Part shown: positions 1-9,414 of the stretch, one piece after another
Numbering within the stretch: position 1 is the first letter of the stretch
Layout of the letters: every line of letters starts with the position of its first letter
Assembly: GCA_902515775.1 (NCBI GenBank)
Contig: CABXVU010000005.1
Location: forward strand, 1 to 64,000
From: an uncultured SAR86 cluster bacterium
GTDB lineage: Bacteria; Pseudomonadota; Gammaproteobacteria; Magnimaribacterales; D2472
Direction of reading: 5' to 3'
DNA: 64,000 bases
The notes under the pieces: generated by a model
Told to the model about the DNA's origin: nothing
Database searches by the model: none
The model's input: only the letters and a program-made list of their open reading frames with translations
Made by a program: the position numbers and the translations under genes

Positions 1-686
1 ACTGTTACTTTTCCATCCTGGTGACCACATTGTTTTTCATCGGACACTTGATTCTCTATTTGAATACAACAGGCTCCAGCTTCTATCATTTGTTTAGCCA
101 TTAGGTATGTTGCTTCTTCGTTACCAAAGCCTGCATCTATATCCGCAATAATAGGTACAATATGAGTTTCAAACTTATCGATTTTTTCTTGTATTGCTGG
201 CTTATTAGAGTCACTTGCAGCATCGAGTTCTCTAAATAAATCACCTAATTCTCTAGCATCTGCCTGTCTTAAAAAAGTATAAAGCTCTTTTATCAATGCG
301 GCGACGGATGTTTTTTCATGCATTGACTGATCTGGAAGGGGACCAAATTCTGATCTTAACGCTGCAATCATCCATCCAGAAAGATAAAGATATCTTTTAT
401 CAGTAGTTCCAAAATGTTTTTTAATTGAAATCATTTTTTGTTGAGCAATAAAACCATGCCAGCATCCAAGTGATTGTGTATATGCACTCGAATCAGCATC
501 ATAAGCTTCCATATCTTTCCTCATCAATGATGCAGTGTATTTAGCTATATCGATACCAGACTTAAACTGATTTTGAAGCCTCATCCTTGCTGCATATTCA
601 GGCTTTATTGAACCCCATTTTGATTCTGAAAAATCAGAAATATGATTTAGTTGCTCAATTTCATGAGTGAACTTTGATTTAGTCAT
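1..686 (-). CDS. aceA: Isocitrate lyase, N-terminal part (cut by window edge)
   Basis: Cleaves isocitrate to glyoxylate and succinate in the glyoxylate shunt (cytoplasm). About 228 residues are visible; the C-terminal half lies beyond the left edge. The start ATG is at 684-686, with an AGGGG ribosome site about six bases upstream. The tract IADIDAGFGNEEATY followed by CCIQIENQVSDEKQCGH, near the window edge, is the ICL catalytic region including the active-site Cys of the CGH motif. The N-terminus resembles the long (about 530 residue) ICL of Pseudomonas and Colwellia rather than the short E. coli form. It stands alone, reading out of the window, with purB downstream of its promoter region on the same strand. 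Confidence 0.95.
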   Translation of the reverse strand, partial: MTKSKFTHEIEQLNHISDFSESKWGSIKPEYAARMRLQNQFKSGIDIAKYTASLMRKDMEAYDADSSAYTQSLGCWHGFIAQQKMISIKKHFGTTDKRYLYLSGWMIAALRSEFGPLPDQSMHEKTSVAALIKELYTFLRQADARELGDLFRELDAASDSNKPAIQEKIDKFETHIVPIIADIDAGFGNEEATYLMAKQMIEAGACCIQIENQVSDEKQCGHQDGKVT

Positions 687-739
687 AATTACCCCTATAT
701 ATCTGTAGTGAATTTGAATTTAAATGATATAAATTGTCA

Positions 740-759
740 ATAATATTTATAAATATTAT
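740..759. promoter_or_regulatory. Perfect 20-bp palindrome beside the aceA -35 element
   Basis: ATAATATTTATAAATATTAT reads the same on both strands. Its edge overlaps a consensus TTGACA (minus strand, 740-735) that could be the aceA -35 box; no clear -10 was found at 16-18 bases. It lies about 54 bases from the aceA start. AT-rich DNA makes chance palindromes commoner, but this length and position suit an operator for the glyoxylate shunt. The rest of the 687-807 gap shows nothing else. Confidence 0.4.
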
Positions 760-807
760 ATTTATAGTATTTTGAGAAGATATTTTTAGTAGTTTTACTA
801 CCTATAA

Positions 808-2160
808 TTAGGATTTAGCCAATTTTGATGCAATTCCTAGATAAGTTATTGGAGTAAGTTTTTTTAATTTATTTTTAGATGTACTCGAAATCTTGAGGTT
901 TTCAATAAGCTCATGATATGAATCTTTGTCTATGGTTTGACCACGAGTCAATTTTTTAATTTCTTCATATGCATTATCGTAACCCTCTAACTTCATTACA
1001 ATTTGTATTGCTTCTGAGAGTACTTGCCAGTTGTTAGATAATTCATGAATAGCTTTCTCTTTGTTGGGCTGTATTTTATTTAACCCGCTTAAACAAGAGG
1101 TCAAGCCAAGATAGCTGTATCCAAAGCCCATTCCGATATTTCTTAAAACTGTTGAATCCGACAGATCTCTTTGTAATCTTGATTTGGGTAGTTTTTCTGC
1201 AAAAAATCCCATTAGTGAATTAGAAATACCTAAATTTCCTTCAGAGTTTTCAAAATCAATAGGATTAACTTTATGTGGCATAGTAGAAGAGCCAACTTCT
1301 TGATCTTTAATTTTTAATTTAAAAATATCGTTAGAAATATATATCCATAAATCTTGATCAAGATCTATAGTTATGTTGTTGATTCTTTGGATGCAATGTG
1401 CAAGCTCTGCTATTCCATCATGTGGTTCTATCTGAGTGGTAATAGGGTTTTGTTCAACACCAAATGAAGACAAGAATTTTTTGGTTTTATTTAGCCAATT
1501 TATTTTGGGGTCAGTTAAATCTAGTGTATGAAAATTGCCAGTTGCACCTCCAAATTTAGCCAAAGGCTTCATTTTATTTAATATATCTTTTTGCCTTAAA
1601 AGACGCTGGTAGAAAACTTTAAATTCTTTTCCCAAAGTGGATGGCGATGCGGCTTGGCCATGAGTTCTAGCTAGAAGAGGTAATGAAGCCCAAGATCTAG
1701 ATTTAGACTTTAAATTTTTTATAAAAACATCTAATTTTTTTTGATATATATCTTTTGCTTTCCCAATCAATACTGCGTATGACAATGAGTTTATATCCTC
1801 ACTAGTTAACGCATAGTGAATCAAATATTCATATTTTGATAAATTAGGAAATCTTTTCATTTCTTCTCTAATAAAATATTCAACGGCTTTGACGTCATGA
1901 TTTATTCTGGATTCAATGGATTTAATTCTGTTCGATGATTTATGATTGAAGCTATTTTTAATTTTAAGTAAGTTTTTTTTAGCTGAAGCGGAGAGAGGTT
2001 TAAAACTTTTTCCACCATGGGTGCATAGAAAAATAACCCATTCAATCTCAATTTCAAACCTTATTTTATTTAAATTAGATTCAGAAAAATTGTTTGCAAG
2101 ATCTTTAATCTTTAAACTATAACGGTTATCTAGAGGTGATATTAATTCTTCAATTTTCAT
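808..2160 (-). CDS. purB: Adenylosuccinate lyase
   Basis: Catalyses two beta-eliminations in purine synthesis: SAICAR to AICAR, and adenylosuccinate to AMP. The fumarase/aspartase superfamily signature SSTMPHKVNPIDFEN is present in the C-terminal half, as are ARTHGQAASPSTLGKEF and ALTSEDINSLSYA. At 450 residues it matches E. coli PurB (456). An ATG three codons upstream (2169) is also possible; the start at 2160 gives MKIEELISPLDNRY, closer to the family N-terminus. It follows mnmA by five to fourteen bases on the same strand, as in E. coli, where mnmA and purB also sit together. Confidence 0.96.
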   Translation of the reverse strand: MKIEELISPLDNRYSLKIKDLANNFSESNLNKIRFEIEIEWVIFLCTHGGKSFKPLSASAKKNLLKIKNSFNHKSSNRIKSIESRINHDVKAVEYFIREEMKRFPNLSKYEYLIHYALTSEDINSLSYAVLIGKAKDIYQKKLDVFIKNLKSKSRSWASLPLLARTHGQAASPSTLGKEFKVFYQRLLRQKDILNKMKPLAKFGGATGNFHTLDLTDPKINWLNKTKKFLSSFGVEQNPITTQIEPHDGIAELAHCIQRINNITIDLDQDLWIYISNDIFKLKIKDQEVGSSTMPHKVNPIDFENSEGNLGISNSLMGFFAEKLPKSRLQRDLSDSTVLRNIGMGFGYSYLGLTSCLSGLNKIQPNKEKAIHELSNNWQVLSEAIQIVMKLEGYDNAYEEIKKLTRGQTIDKDSYHELIENLKISSTSKNKLKKLTPITYLGIASKLAKS

Positions 2161-2174
2161 GAGATGCATTATAG

Positions 2175-3266
2175 CTAGTCTTTAAGAGCTTTTGCTATGA
2201 TCCCTCCACCTAAACATTCATTATTTTTATATAACACTGCTGACTGACCTGGAGCAATTGCCCTTATATTCTCTGAAAATATTATCTTCACACAATCATT
2301 TAAAAAATGAGCTTCACATTTCACAGGTTTGCCTCTATGCCTAACTTGAACTTCGCAGCTCAATCTATTCGGAGGATCAATTGGATTAATCCATTTCATC
2401 TCTTCCATGATGAGTCCGCTACTCATTAATAAATCATTAAACTCACCCTGACACACATATACTTCATTTAACTCAATACTCTTGTCATAAACGTACCAAG
2501 GCAACTCAGGCTTATCTTTAACACCGCCTACATTTAAACCTTGTCTTTGCCCCTGAGTGAATAGAAGGGCGCCTGGATGTATACCAATTTTATTGCCATC
2601 TGAATCTTTAATATCACCAGCATTAAATTTGATAAATCGCTTAAGAAAGTTTTTTAAATTTTTTTCACCAACAAAACAAATGCCAACAGAATCTTTTTTG
2701 TCATGATTAACAAAATTATTGTTTTCAGCTATTTCTCGGACTTCATGCTTGTTTAATTCTTCTAATGGAAAAATACACTTTGCAAAATCTTTTCCATTAA
2801 CCTCATGCAGAAAATATGTTTGATCTTTATTTAGATCTTTTGATCTTTTTAAAATAAATTTATTATCTTTTTTTTCAATTTTTGCATAATGCCCAGTAGC
2901 AATATGATCAGCTCCTATTTTTAGTGCATAATCTAAAAAAGACTTAAATTTAATTTCTCTATTACATAAGATGTCAGGATTAGGTGTTCTGCCTTTTTCG
3001 TGCTCAGATAAAAATTCTTTAAATACTCTATCCCAATATTCATTACTAAAATTAGCTTTATGCAGCGGAATATTAAGTTGATCACAAATTTTTGACGCAT
3101 CATTAAAATCAATTTCTGATGAACAGACTTCTCCTGGTTCATTCTGCCAGTTTTGCATAAATAAACCTTGAACTTTATATCCTTGTTGTTGAAGTAAATA
3201 AGCAGCGACAGATGAATCTACACCACCCGACATTCCAACAACAACTGTTTTATTAATTTTTGTCAT
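2175..3266 (-). CDS. mnmA: tRNA-specific 2-thiouridylase
   Basis: Inserts sulfur at U34 of tRNA-Lys, tRNA-Glu and tRNA-Gln. The N-terminus carries the ATP pyrophosphatase P-loop GMSGGVDSSVAAYLL. The nucleophilic Cys lies in TPNPDILCN and the second, persulfide-forming Cys in DSVGICFVGE; GHYAKIE is also typical. Length 363 residues, normal for the family. It is first gene of a mnmA-purB transcription unit and is divergent from icd, 86 bases away. Confidence 0.97.
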   Translation of the reverse strand: MTKINKTVVVGMSGGVDSSVAAYLLQQQGYKVQGLFMQNWQNEPGEVCSSEIDFNDASKICDQLNIPLHKANFSNEYWDRVFKEFLSEHEKGRTPNPDILCNREIKFKSFLDYALKIGADHIATGHYAKIEKKDNKFILKRSKDLNKDQTYFLHEVNGKDFAKCIFPLEELNKHEVREIAENNNFVNHDKKDSVGICFVGEKNLKNFLKRFIKFNAGDIKDSDGNKIGIHPGALLFTQGQRQGLNVGGVKDKPELPWYVYDKSIELNEVYVCQGEFNDLLMSSGLIMEEMKWINPIDPPNRLSCEVQVRHRGKPVKCEAHFLNDCVKIIFSENIRAIAPGQSAVLYKNNECLGGGIIAKALKD

Positions 3267-3276
3267 AAATTATCTG

Positions 3277-3302
3277 AAAACCTTAATTTTAAAGGTTTTT
3301 TT
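3277..3302 (+). other. Terminator-like hairpin between mnmA and icd
   Basis: AAAACCTT (3277-3284) and AAGGTTTT (3292-3299) form an 8-bp stem with a 7-base loop, followed by a short T run on the plus strand. It sits just upstream of the likely icd -10 box, so it would stop rightward read-through into icd or mark the edge of the divergent control region. It may also be chance in AT-rich DNA. Confidence 0.3.
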
Positions 3303-3306
3303 AGAG

Positions 3307-3312
3307 TATAAT
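3307..3312 (+). promoter_or_regulatory. Probable icd -10 box
   Basis: A consensus TATAAT lies 41 bases upstream of the icd ATG. The -35 region (around 3284-3289, TAATTT) is poor, so an activator may be needed. The icd ribosome site AGAGGA is at 3344-3349. Confidence 0.45.
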
Positions 3313-3352
3313 TCATGCAATTTTACAACATATTTATCTACAAAGAGGATGT

Positions 3353-4606
3353 ATGGGTTATAAACATATCAAAATCCCTAAAGAAGGCTCAAAAATTAAA
3401 TTATCCGATGGAGTTATTCAAGTCCCAGACAATCCAATTATCCCATACATAGAGGGTGATGGAATTGGAATTGATATTACCCCAGCTATGCTAGACGTTG
3501 TTGATAGCGCTGTTAAAAAAGCTTACAAAGGAAATAAAAAAATATCATGGATGGAAGTTTACTGTGGTGAAAAATCTACAAAAGTCTATGATCCTGACAC
3601 ATGGCTACCAGATGAAACTATAGATGCATTAAAAGAATATATAGTCAGTATTAAAGGTCCATTAACAACTCCAGTTGGTGGCGGCATAAGATCGCTAAAT
3701 GTATCTTTAAGACAAATCCTTGATTTGTATGTTTGTTTAAGGCCAATTAGATATTTTGCCGGTGTGCCAAGTCCAGTAAAAAATCCTTCTTATGTCGATA
3801 TGGTTATATTTAGAGAAAATTCTGAGGATATATATGCAGGAGTTGAGTTTGAAGCTGGTTCATCAGAATCTGATGCAATGGTAAAAGTTCTACAAGAACA
3901 ATTTGGTGTAACTCAAATTCGTTTTCCTTCAAATGTTGGATTGGGTGTAAAACCCATTTCTAAACAAGGCACAGAAAGGCTCGTTAAACAAGCACTCGAT
4001 TATGCAATTAAAAATGATAGATCCTCAGTAACACTTGTGCACAAAGGAAATATTATGAAATTTACAGAAGGTGCATTTAGAGATTGGGGATATGAAGTAA
4101 GTATGAATTCTTATAATGGACAACTCTTAGATGGCGGCCCTTGGGTTACGATAAAAAATCCAACTAATGGAAAAAATATTATTATCAAAGATGTTATATG
4201 TGATGCTTTTCTTCAACAAATACTTACTAGACCAAAAGAATATGACGTTATTGCAACAATGAATCTAAATGGTGATTATGTTTCAGATGCCCTAGCTGCA
4301 TGCGTTGGCGGTATAGGTATAGCGCCAGGTGCAAATATTGGAGATGAATCTGCGTTATTTGAAGCCACTCATGGGACTGCGCCTAAATATGCTGGCCAAG
4401 ATAAAGTAAATCCAGGATCGCTTATTCTTTCCGCTGAAATGATGTTAAGACATTTGGGTTGGGTTGATGCTGCAGATTTAATAATATCTTCAATGGAAGC
4501 AGCAATAACCGATAAAATGGTGACTTATGACTTTGAAAGATTAATGGATGATGCTCAATTAGTTTCTTGCTCTGGCTTTGCAAAGGAAATGATTAAAAGA
4601 ATGTGA
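3353..4606 (+). CDS. icd: NADP-dependent isocitrate dehydrogenase
   Basis: Oxidises isocitrate to 2-oxoglutarate with NADP in the TCA cycle. At 417 residues it is collinear with E. coli Icd (416). [10 protein letters not shown] is the N-terminal dehydrogenase motif. [10 protein letters not shown] is the substrate loop, carrying the Ser that AceK phosphorylates in E. coli. Near the C-terminus, [14 protein letters not shown] is the cofactor segment. The ribosome site AGAGGA is close before the ATG. With isocitrate lyase at the window's left edge, both enzymes competing for isocitrate are within 4 kb; no aceK is visible. Its stop region overlaps the upstream edge of the clpS leader. Confidence 0.97.
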   Translation: MGYKHIKIPKEGSKIKLSDGVIQVPDNPIIPYIEGDGIGIDITPAMLDVVDSAVKKAYKGNKKISWMEVYCGEKSTKVYDPDTWLPDETIDALKEYIVSIKGPLTTPVGGGIRSLNVSLRQILDLYVCLRPIRYFAGVPSPVKNPSYVDMVIFRENSEDIYAGVEFEAGSSESDAMVKVLQEQFGVTQIRFPSNVGLGVKPISKQGTERLVKQALDYAIKNDRSSVTLVHKGNIMKFTEGAFRDWGYEVSMNSYNGQLLDGGPWVTIKNPTNGKNIIIKDVICDAFLQQILTRPKEYDVIATMNLNGDYVSDALAACVGGIGIAPGANIGDESALFEATHGTAPKYAGQDKVNPGSLILSAEMMLRHLGWVDAADLIISSMEAAITDKMVTYDFERLMDDAQLVSCSGFAKEMIKRM

Positions 4607-4614
4607 GGATTTCT

Positions 4615-4953
4615 ATGTCTTCAGAAAATTCAAATGGTTCAATTCCCAATGGGGATACTGGCACTATAGTCATGGAGGATAAGCCAGATTTAAAAGAGCC
4701 GCCAATGTATCAAGTTGTTCTTCTCAATGACGATTTTACTCCTATGGAGTTTGTTGTGTATATTATCCAGTCAATATTTGGATATGAACATGAGAGATCA
4801 ACACAGATAATGTTGTCTGTTCATACCAAAGGAAAGGGAGTATGTGGTATATTTCCTAAAGAGATTGCTGAAATGAAATCTCATGAAATTAACGAAATGG
4901 CAAAAGCTCATGAGCATCCACTCATAAGTGAAATTGAACCTTTAACAGATTAA
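4615..4953 (+). CDS. clpS: ATP-dependent Clp protease adaptor ClpS
   Basis: Delivers N-degron substrates to ClpA-ClpP. The core YQVVLLNDDFTPMEFVV carries the Asn-Asp pair that binds the substrate alpha-amino group; the His of MLSVHTKGKGVCG is the third pocket residue. The chosen ATG (4615) has GAGG at 4605-4608, giving 112 residues, near E. coli's 106; an in-frame GTG at 4603 would overlap icd and has no ribosome site of its own. The stop overlaps the clpA start by one base, so the two are translationally coupled. Confidence 0.95.
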   Translation: MSSENSNGSIPNGDTGTIVMEDKPDLKEPPMYQVVLLNDDFTPMEFVVYIIQSIFGYEHERSTQIMLSVHTKGKGVCGIFPKEIAEMKSHEINEMAKAHEHPLISEIEPLTD

Positions 4954-7202
4954 TGTTTAGCAAAGAATTAGAACAATCTATAGCAAATTTATTTGATCAG
5001 GCCCAAGATAAAAATCTTGAATATCTGACCATTGAGCATTTGTTATTAATGTTGATAACAGATTATGAAGTGCGCCAAGCCCTGGAAACAAATGATGTAA
5101 ATATTGCAACATTACGCGAAAATCTAGAAGAACATGTTCGTGATAATACTCCTGCAAAAGTTGATTCAAAAAAACCGGTACAGCCAACTCTAGGTTTTCA
5201 AAGAGTCCTTCAGCGGGCAGTTTTTCACGTTCAATCATCAGGTAAAGGTGTGGTTAAGCCAATTAACTTGTTGGTAGCTATTTTTTCTGAAAAAGAGTGT
5301 CACTCAGTATTTCTTTTGTCCAAGCAAGGTATTGGGAGGCTTGATATTGTTTCATTTATATCTCATGGTAAACCTGATAGTCCAAAAGAAGATACAGAAT
5401 CTTCATTTAATGAAGAGTCTAATGAGGTTGTAAATACTAATACTGAACTTGAATTTTTAATTGATTTGAATCAACTAGCTGAAATGAATAAGATTGATAA
5501 ATTGATTGGCCGAGTTGATGAACTTGACAGGATTATACAAATACTTGCACGTAGAACTAAAAATAATCCTTTGTTGGTTGGAGAGTCAGGTGTTGGGAAA
5601 ACAGCAATTGCTGAAGGGCTAGCACATTTAATTAATTCTAAAGAAGTGCCTGAATTTCTGCATGAGTCTAAATTATATTCATTGGATATAGGCGCATTGA
5701 TTGCTGGTACAAAATATAGAGGTGACTTTGAAAAGAGGCTTAAGTCAGTGCTTAAGTTTTTAGATGATCAAGAAAATCCTATATTATTCATTGATGAAAT
5801 ACATACAATTATAGGTGCTGGATCTGCTTCAGGCGGCAGTCTTGATGTATCTAATTTATTAAAACCCGCATTAGGTAAAGGTAAATTAAGGTGTATTGGA
5901 TCGACAACATTTCAAGAGTACAGGGGTGTATTCAATCAGAATCAAGCATTATCAAGAAGATTTCAAAAAATTGATGTGCTTGAGCCATCAGTTGATGAAT
6001 GCATACAAATACTTGATGGTTTAAAAAATAATTATGAGAGTCATCATAATGTAAAGTATTCAAATGAATCTATAAATTCAGCAGTTACGCTATCTAAAAG
6101 ATTCCTTAATGATAGATTTTTACCTGATAAAGCAATTGACTTAATAGATGAAACCGGCGCTTTACTGAATATCTCTAGACAAGATTCCAAAAAGATTACA
6201 GTTAAAGAAGTTGATATTGAAAAGACTATTTCTAAAATTTCAAAGATACCAGAACAAACTATCTCTAGACAAGAATCCATGAACTTGAAGAAGCTAGAAT
6301 CAGATCTAAAAACAGTTATATTTGGCCAGGATACTGCAATTAAGAGTTTAGTTAATGCAATTAAACTATCTAGAGCAGGGCTCAGAGACGATAATAAAAC
6401 AATAGGCTCATTTCTATTTGCCGGCCCAACTGGTGTCGGGAAAACTGAAATTACAACACAACTATCAAATATGATGGGTATTGAATTGGTAAGGTTTGAT
6501 ATGTCTGAATACATGGAAAGACATACTGTTTCAAGGCTTATTGGAGCACCTCCTGGTTATGTAGGTTTTGATCAAGGCGGTCTTTTAACAGAAGCGGTGG
6601 TCCAAAATCCTCATTGTGTTTTATTGCTCGATGAAATCGAAAAAGCGCATCCTGATATATTCAATTTATTGCTTCAAATTATGGATTCAGGAGTTCTAAC
6701 AGATAACAACGGACGAAAAGCTGACTTCAGAAATGTAATTGTTGTAATGACAACAAATGCCGGCGCAGATCTTCTTGAAAAGAAAAGTATCGGGTTTAGT
6801 GATCAGTCAAATGAATCAGATGCTTTATTATCTTTAAAAAAACTATTTTCACCTGAGTTTAGAAATAGACTTGATGAGATTATCCAATTCAATTATCTAC
6901 CAATGAAAGTAATTTTATCGATTGTTGATAAATTCCTTACAAAACTTCAAGCTCAGTTAGATGCGCGGAACGTTGAACTCATATACTCTAAAAAAGTTTT
7001 AAATTGGATTGCAGAAAATGGCTATAATAAAGAAATGGGTGCAAGACCCATGGAAAGATTTATCACCAATCAGATCAAAAAACCTTTAGTGGATAAAGTA
7101 TTATTCGGAGATCTCAGCAAAGGCGGGCAAATTAAAGTAGATTTAGTTTCAAATAAGATTAAATTTAGCGCCAAAAAGAAAACAGCTAATACTAAGGCTT
7201 AG
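4953..7202 (+). CDS. clpA: Clp protease ATPase subunit ClpA
   Basis: AAA+ unfoldase that feeds ClpP. Order: N-terminal ClpS-binding repeat domain (about 1-140), first AAA module with Walker A GESGVGKT and Walker [15 protein letters not shown], second AAA module with Walker A GPTGVGKT and Walker [13 protein letters not shown], then a C-terminal small domain containing GARPMERFI. 749 residues against 758 in E. coli. It lacks the long middle domain of ClpB. Its ATG shares the A of the clpS stop codon. Its TAG interleaves with the infA stop on the opposite strand. Confidence 0.97.
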   Translation: MFSKELEQSIANLFDQAQDKNLEYLTIEHLLLMLITDYEVRQALETNDVNIATLRENLEEHVRDNTPAKVDSKKPVQPTLGFQRVLQRAVFHVQSSGKGVVKPINLLVAIFSEKECHSVFLLSKQGIGRLDIVSFISHGKPDSPKEDTESSFNEESNEVVNTNTELEFLIDLNQLAEMNKIDKLIGRVDELDRIIQILARRTKNNPLLVGESGVGKTAIAEGLAHLINSKEVPEFLHESKLYSLDIGALIAGTKYRGDFEKRLKSVLKFLDDQENPILFIDEIHTIIGAGSASGGSLDVSNLLKPALGKGKLRCIGSTTFQEYRGVFNQNQALSRRFQKIDVLEPSVDECIQILDGLKNNYESHHNVKYSNESINSAVTLSKRFLNDRFLPDKAIDLIDETGALLNISRQDSKKITVKEVDIEKTISKISKIPEQTISRQESMNLKKLESDLKTVIFGQDTAIKSLVNAIKLSRAGLRDDNKTIGSFLFAGPTGVGKTEITTQLSNMMGIELVRFDMSEYMERHTVSRLIGAPPGYVGFDQGGLLTEAVVQNPHCVLLLDEIEKAHPDIFNLLLQIMDSGVLTDNNGRKADFRNVIVVMTTNAGADLLEKKSIGFSDQSNESDALLSLKKLFSPEFRNRLDEIIQFNYLPMKVILSIVDKFLTKLQAQLDARNVELIYSKKVLNWIAENGYNKEMGARPMERFITNQIKKPLVDKVLFGDLSKGGQIKVDLVSNKIKFSAKKKTANTKA

Positions 7203-7417
7203 CGGCCTCGAAAAGTAATTCTTCCCTTAGTTAAGTCATAAGGTGTCATTTCAACCTTAACTTTGTCGCCTGTTAATATTCTGATGTAATGCTTTCGCAT
7301 TTTTCCAGATATGTGCGCTTCAATGATGTGATCGTTTTCTAATTTGACTTTAAAAGTTGTATTAGGAAGGGTTTCAATTACCTCGCCTTCAAATTCTAGA
7401 TTGTCTTCTTTTGCCAT
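7199..7417 (-). CDS. infA: Translation initiation factor IF-1
   Basis: A 72-residue S1/OB-fold protein that binds the ribosomal A site during initiation. [20 protein letters not shown] and the end KGRITFRGR are diagnostic; length is identical to E. coli IF-1. In E. coli infA also lies next to clpA, so synteny supports the call. Here it is convergent with clpA, and the two stop codons overlap in a TTAG tetranucleotide (7199-7202). The 90 bases upstream (7418-7507) carry its promoter region; no feature there is clear. Confidence 0.97.
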   Translation of the reverse strand: MAKEDNLEFEGEVIETLPNTTFKVKLENDHIIEAHISGKMRKHYIRILTGDKVKVEMTPYDLTKGRITFRGR

Positions 7418-7507
7418 AACCTATTTTACACTATTATTAAGGGTTTTTACTCATAGAAAATTAATGATCGATTTTGTTAATCTGAAATCAGCCAATTATC
7501 TTACTAG

Positions 7508-8371
7508 CTAATTAATATTTTTTTCTTCAATTAAATTCTTGAGTTTGTCTAGGTGAGGATTAAAATTTTTAGGAAAAGCCTCCTTTAAAATTTCTTTATG
7601 ATCAGTAAAACTTAATATCCCTTCTTGATAACTTTTTCTGTTTTTTAGTCTTTCCCAATAAGATGAGATATTTTTAAAATTATCCATTTCAAGAACAGGA
7701 CCTAAGCCTAGTTCCTCTAATCTATGAAAACAGCACATTAAATTTATATCTGCATGGGTGAAATCTTTAAATAAATAATCTTTTGCATCTAAATTTTTAT
7801 CTATTTCTATTAATCCATTTATAAATGCTTCATATGCAATAGGCCCGATTCTATTCTTGATTGACAAAAAATACATAACAACAAAAGCAATCTTTCTTTC
7901 CTTTCGTGGATGTCTAATAATTATGTTTAAGATTGATTTTAGCTTTAATTTCTTAACTAATACTTCAATTAAGCCGGTTGAAAACAAGGGGATTGTTGTG
8001 CCAAAACTCTTCCCAAGTTTAACGTTTTCGTCGATGGTGGTGTCATATACCCATTTTCGTAATTCTTGCCTTTTATTAGATTCCTTAGGCCATAAATTTA
8101 TTTGATTAGGCCCCTTAAAGTCATCTAATCTTTCTATAATATAGGCGCTGTCTCTAACAAATTCACCATTAATGTTTAGAACTGGGACAACACCAGTAGG
8201 ATTAACAACGCTAAGAAACTCTTTACTTAAATTATCTGCATCATCATAGTGGTCACATAATTTAATTACTTTGTGTTGATACTTAAAACCTTTTTCATGA
8301 AGAGCAACCCTAACCATCTGGCTGCATAAAGACCATTTTGCATGATATAAAACAAGATCTGGTTGAATCAC
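7508..8371 (-). CDS. Glutathione S-transferase-like protein (paralogue 1)
   Basis: The N-terminal 85 residues have the thioredoxin-like GST fold: YHAKWSLCSQMVRVALHEKG with the catalytic-position Cys/Ser, NPTGVVPVL with the cis-Pro, and a D-S pair for glutathione binding (VRDSAYIIE). The C-terminal all-helical domain ends in WERLKNRKSYQEGI. At 287 residues it is longer than usual (200-230) because of an insertion around residues 130-190. It shares that insertion and several motifs with the GST at 12043-12909. The start is GTG. It lies eight bases behind a fumarylacetoacetate-hydrolase-family gene, so a role in aromatic breakdown (isomerase or dehalogenation chemistry) is plausible but unproven. 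Confidence 0.8.
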   Translation of the reverse strand: MIQPDLVLYHAKWSLCSQMVRVALHEKGFKYQHKVIKLCDHYDDADNLSKEFLSVVNPTGVVPVLNINGEFVRDSAYIIERLDDFKGPNQINLWPKESNKRQELRKWVYDTTIDENVKLGKSFGTTIPLFSTGLIEVLVKKLKLKSILNIIIRHPRKERKIAFVVMYFLSIKNRIGPIAYEAFINGLIEIDKNLDAKDYLFKDFTHADINLMCCFHRLEELGLGPVLEMDNFKNISSYWERLKNRKSYQEGILSFTDHKEILKEAFPKNFNPHLDKLKNLIEEKNIN

Positions 8372-8379
8372 AGAGAGCT

Positions 8380-9291
8380 TTAATCGTTTTCTTTGCTTGG
8401 CATTTTGCCTTTAATAAACTCTGGTATGAAAGCTGAGTTTGAATGATCGGAAACTCTGACACATTTATTTTTCATTGTACCAATCTCTTCAATGGTTGTT
8501 GTTAGGATATCTCCATCCTTGAGTAATTTTCCTTGAGTTGCCCCAACACCTGCCGGCGTTCCAGTAAAAATTAAATCGCCTGTTTTAAGGGTTATAAATT
8601 CTGATATGTAAGAAATAATATATGGAATATCAAAAATGAGATCATTTGTATTGTCCTTCTGTCTTAAATCATCGTTAACTAAGCACTCTAATTCTAATGA
8701 GCTCTTATCCTTAAACAGGTCAGGTGAAACAAGAAAAGGTCCTATTGGTCCAAAGGTATCAAATGATTTACCTAAATTAAATTGTGGCGGTGACGCGTGA
8801 AATTGAACAGATCTATCTGAAATATCTTGACCAGCTGTAAGACCAACAACATGGCTCCAAGCATCATCTTTTGAAATATTTTTACCTTCTTTTCCAATCA
8901 CAGCAACCAATTCAGCCTCATAATCAACTATGTCGCTTCTCATTTCAATATCATCATATGGCCCAGAAATGCAGGTTGTATGCTTTGTAAATATCATAGG
9001 AAAAGGAGGTATTTCCATTGCAGATTCTTCAGCATGGTTTTTGTAATTAAGACCAACAGCAAAACAATTATTTGAATTTGTAACAGGAGGACCTAATTTT
9101 ATGTCTTTAAGTGAACCCGTTGCTTCAAATTCATCTATATTTGAGTAAAGCTCTTCAACGACATCAATTGAATGCAGAATGTCATCCATAGTATCTGATA
9201 ACTTTCCATTAGAAATATCTGAAAGTAGATAATATTCGTTGTTAAATATTAATGATGCTTTATTGCTTACATTACCCAACTTAAAACTCAT
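8380..9291 (-). CDS. Fumarylacetoacetate hydrolase family protein
   Basis: FAH-family enzymes hydrolyse, decarboxylate or hydrate beta-diketo and 2-oxo acids from aromatic rings. The C-terminal domain carries FAVGLNYKNHAEES, then IFTKHTTCISGP and the metal-binding VDYEAELVAVIGKEG (Glu-x-Glu) and TAGQDISDR; the end has GDLIFTGTPAGVG. 303 residues. The ribosome site AGGAG precedes ATG 9289-9291. It is downstream of a TonB-dependent receptor on the same strand, 123 bases away, and heads a pair with a GST. Likely acts after ring cleavage by the dioxygenase at 12911. Exact reaction (hydratase, acylpyruvase or decarboxylase) cannot be told from sequence. Confidence 0.85.
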   Translation of the reverse strand: MSFKLGNVSNKASLIFNNEYYLLSDISNGKLSDTMDDILHSIDVVEELYSNIDEFEATGSLKDIKLGPPVTNSNNCFAVGLNYKNHAEESAMEIPPFPMIFTKHTTCISGPYDDIEMRSDIVDYEAELVAVIGKEGKNISKDDAWSHVVGLTAGQDISDRSVQFHASPPQFNLGKSFDTFGPIGPFLVSPDLFKDKSSLELECLVNDDLRQKDNTNDLIFDIPYIISYISEFITLKTGDLIFTGTPAGVGATQGKLLKDGDILTTTIEEIGTMKNKCVRVSDHSNSAFIPEFIKGKMPSKEND

Positions 9292-9414
9292 TCAAAATCT
9301 CCTATGAAAATAATGGGTACGATGTCAATTAAAATTTATGACACCGCACCAAGTTAATTCACTTAATAATTTATAAAAGGGGACTTCAAATTATTAAGAT
9401 TTAAAGACCGCTAT

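Noticed and set aside
4603-4614. GTG start for clpS, 12 bases upstream
   Set aside because: No ribosome site; GAGG is placed for the ATG at 4615, which fits the family length.
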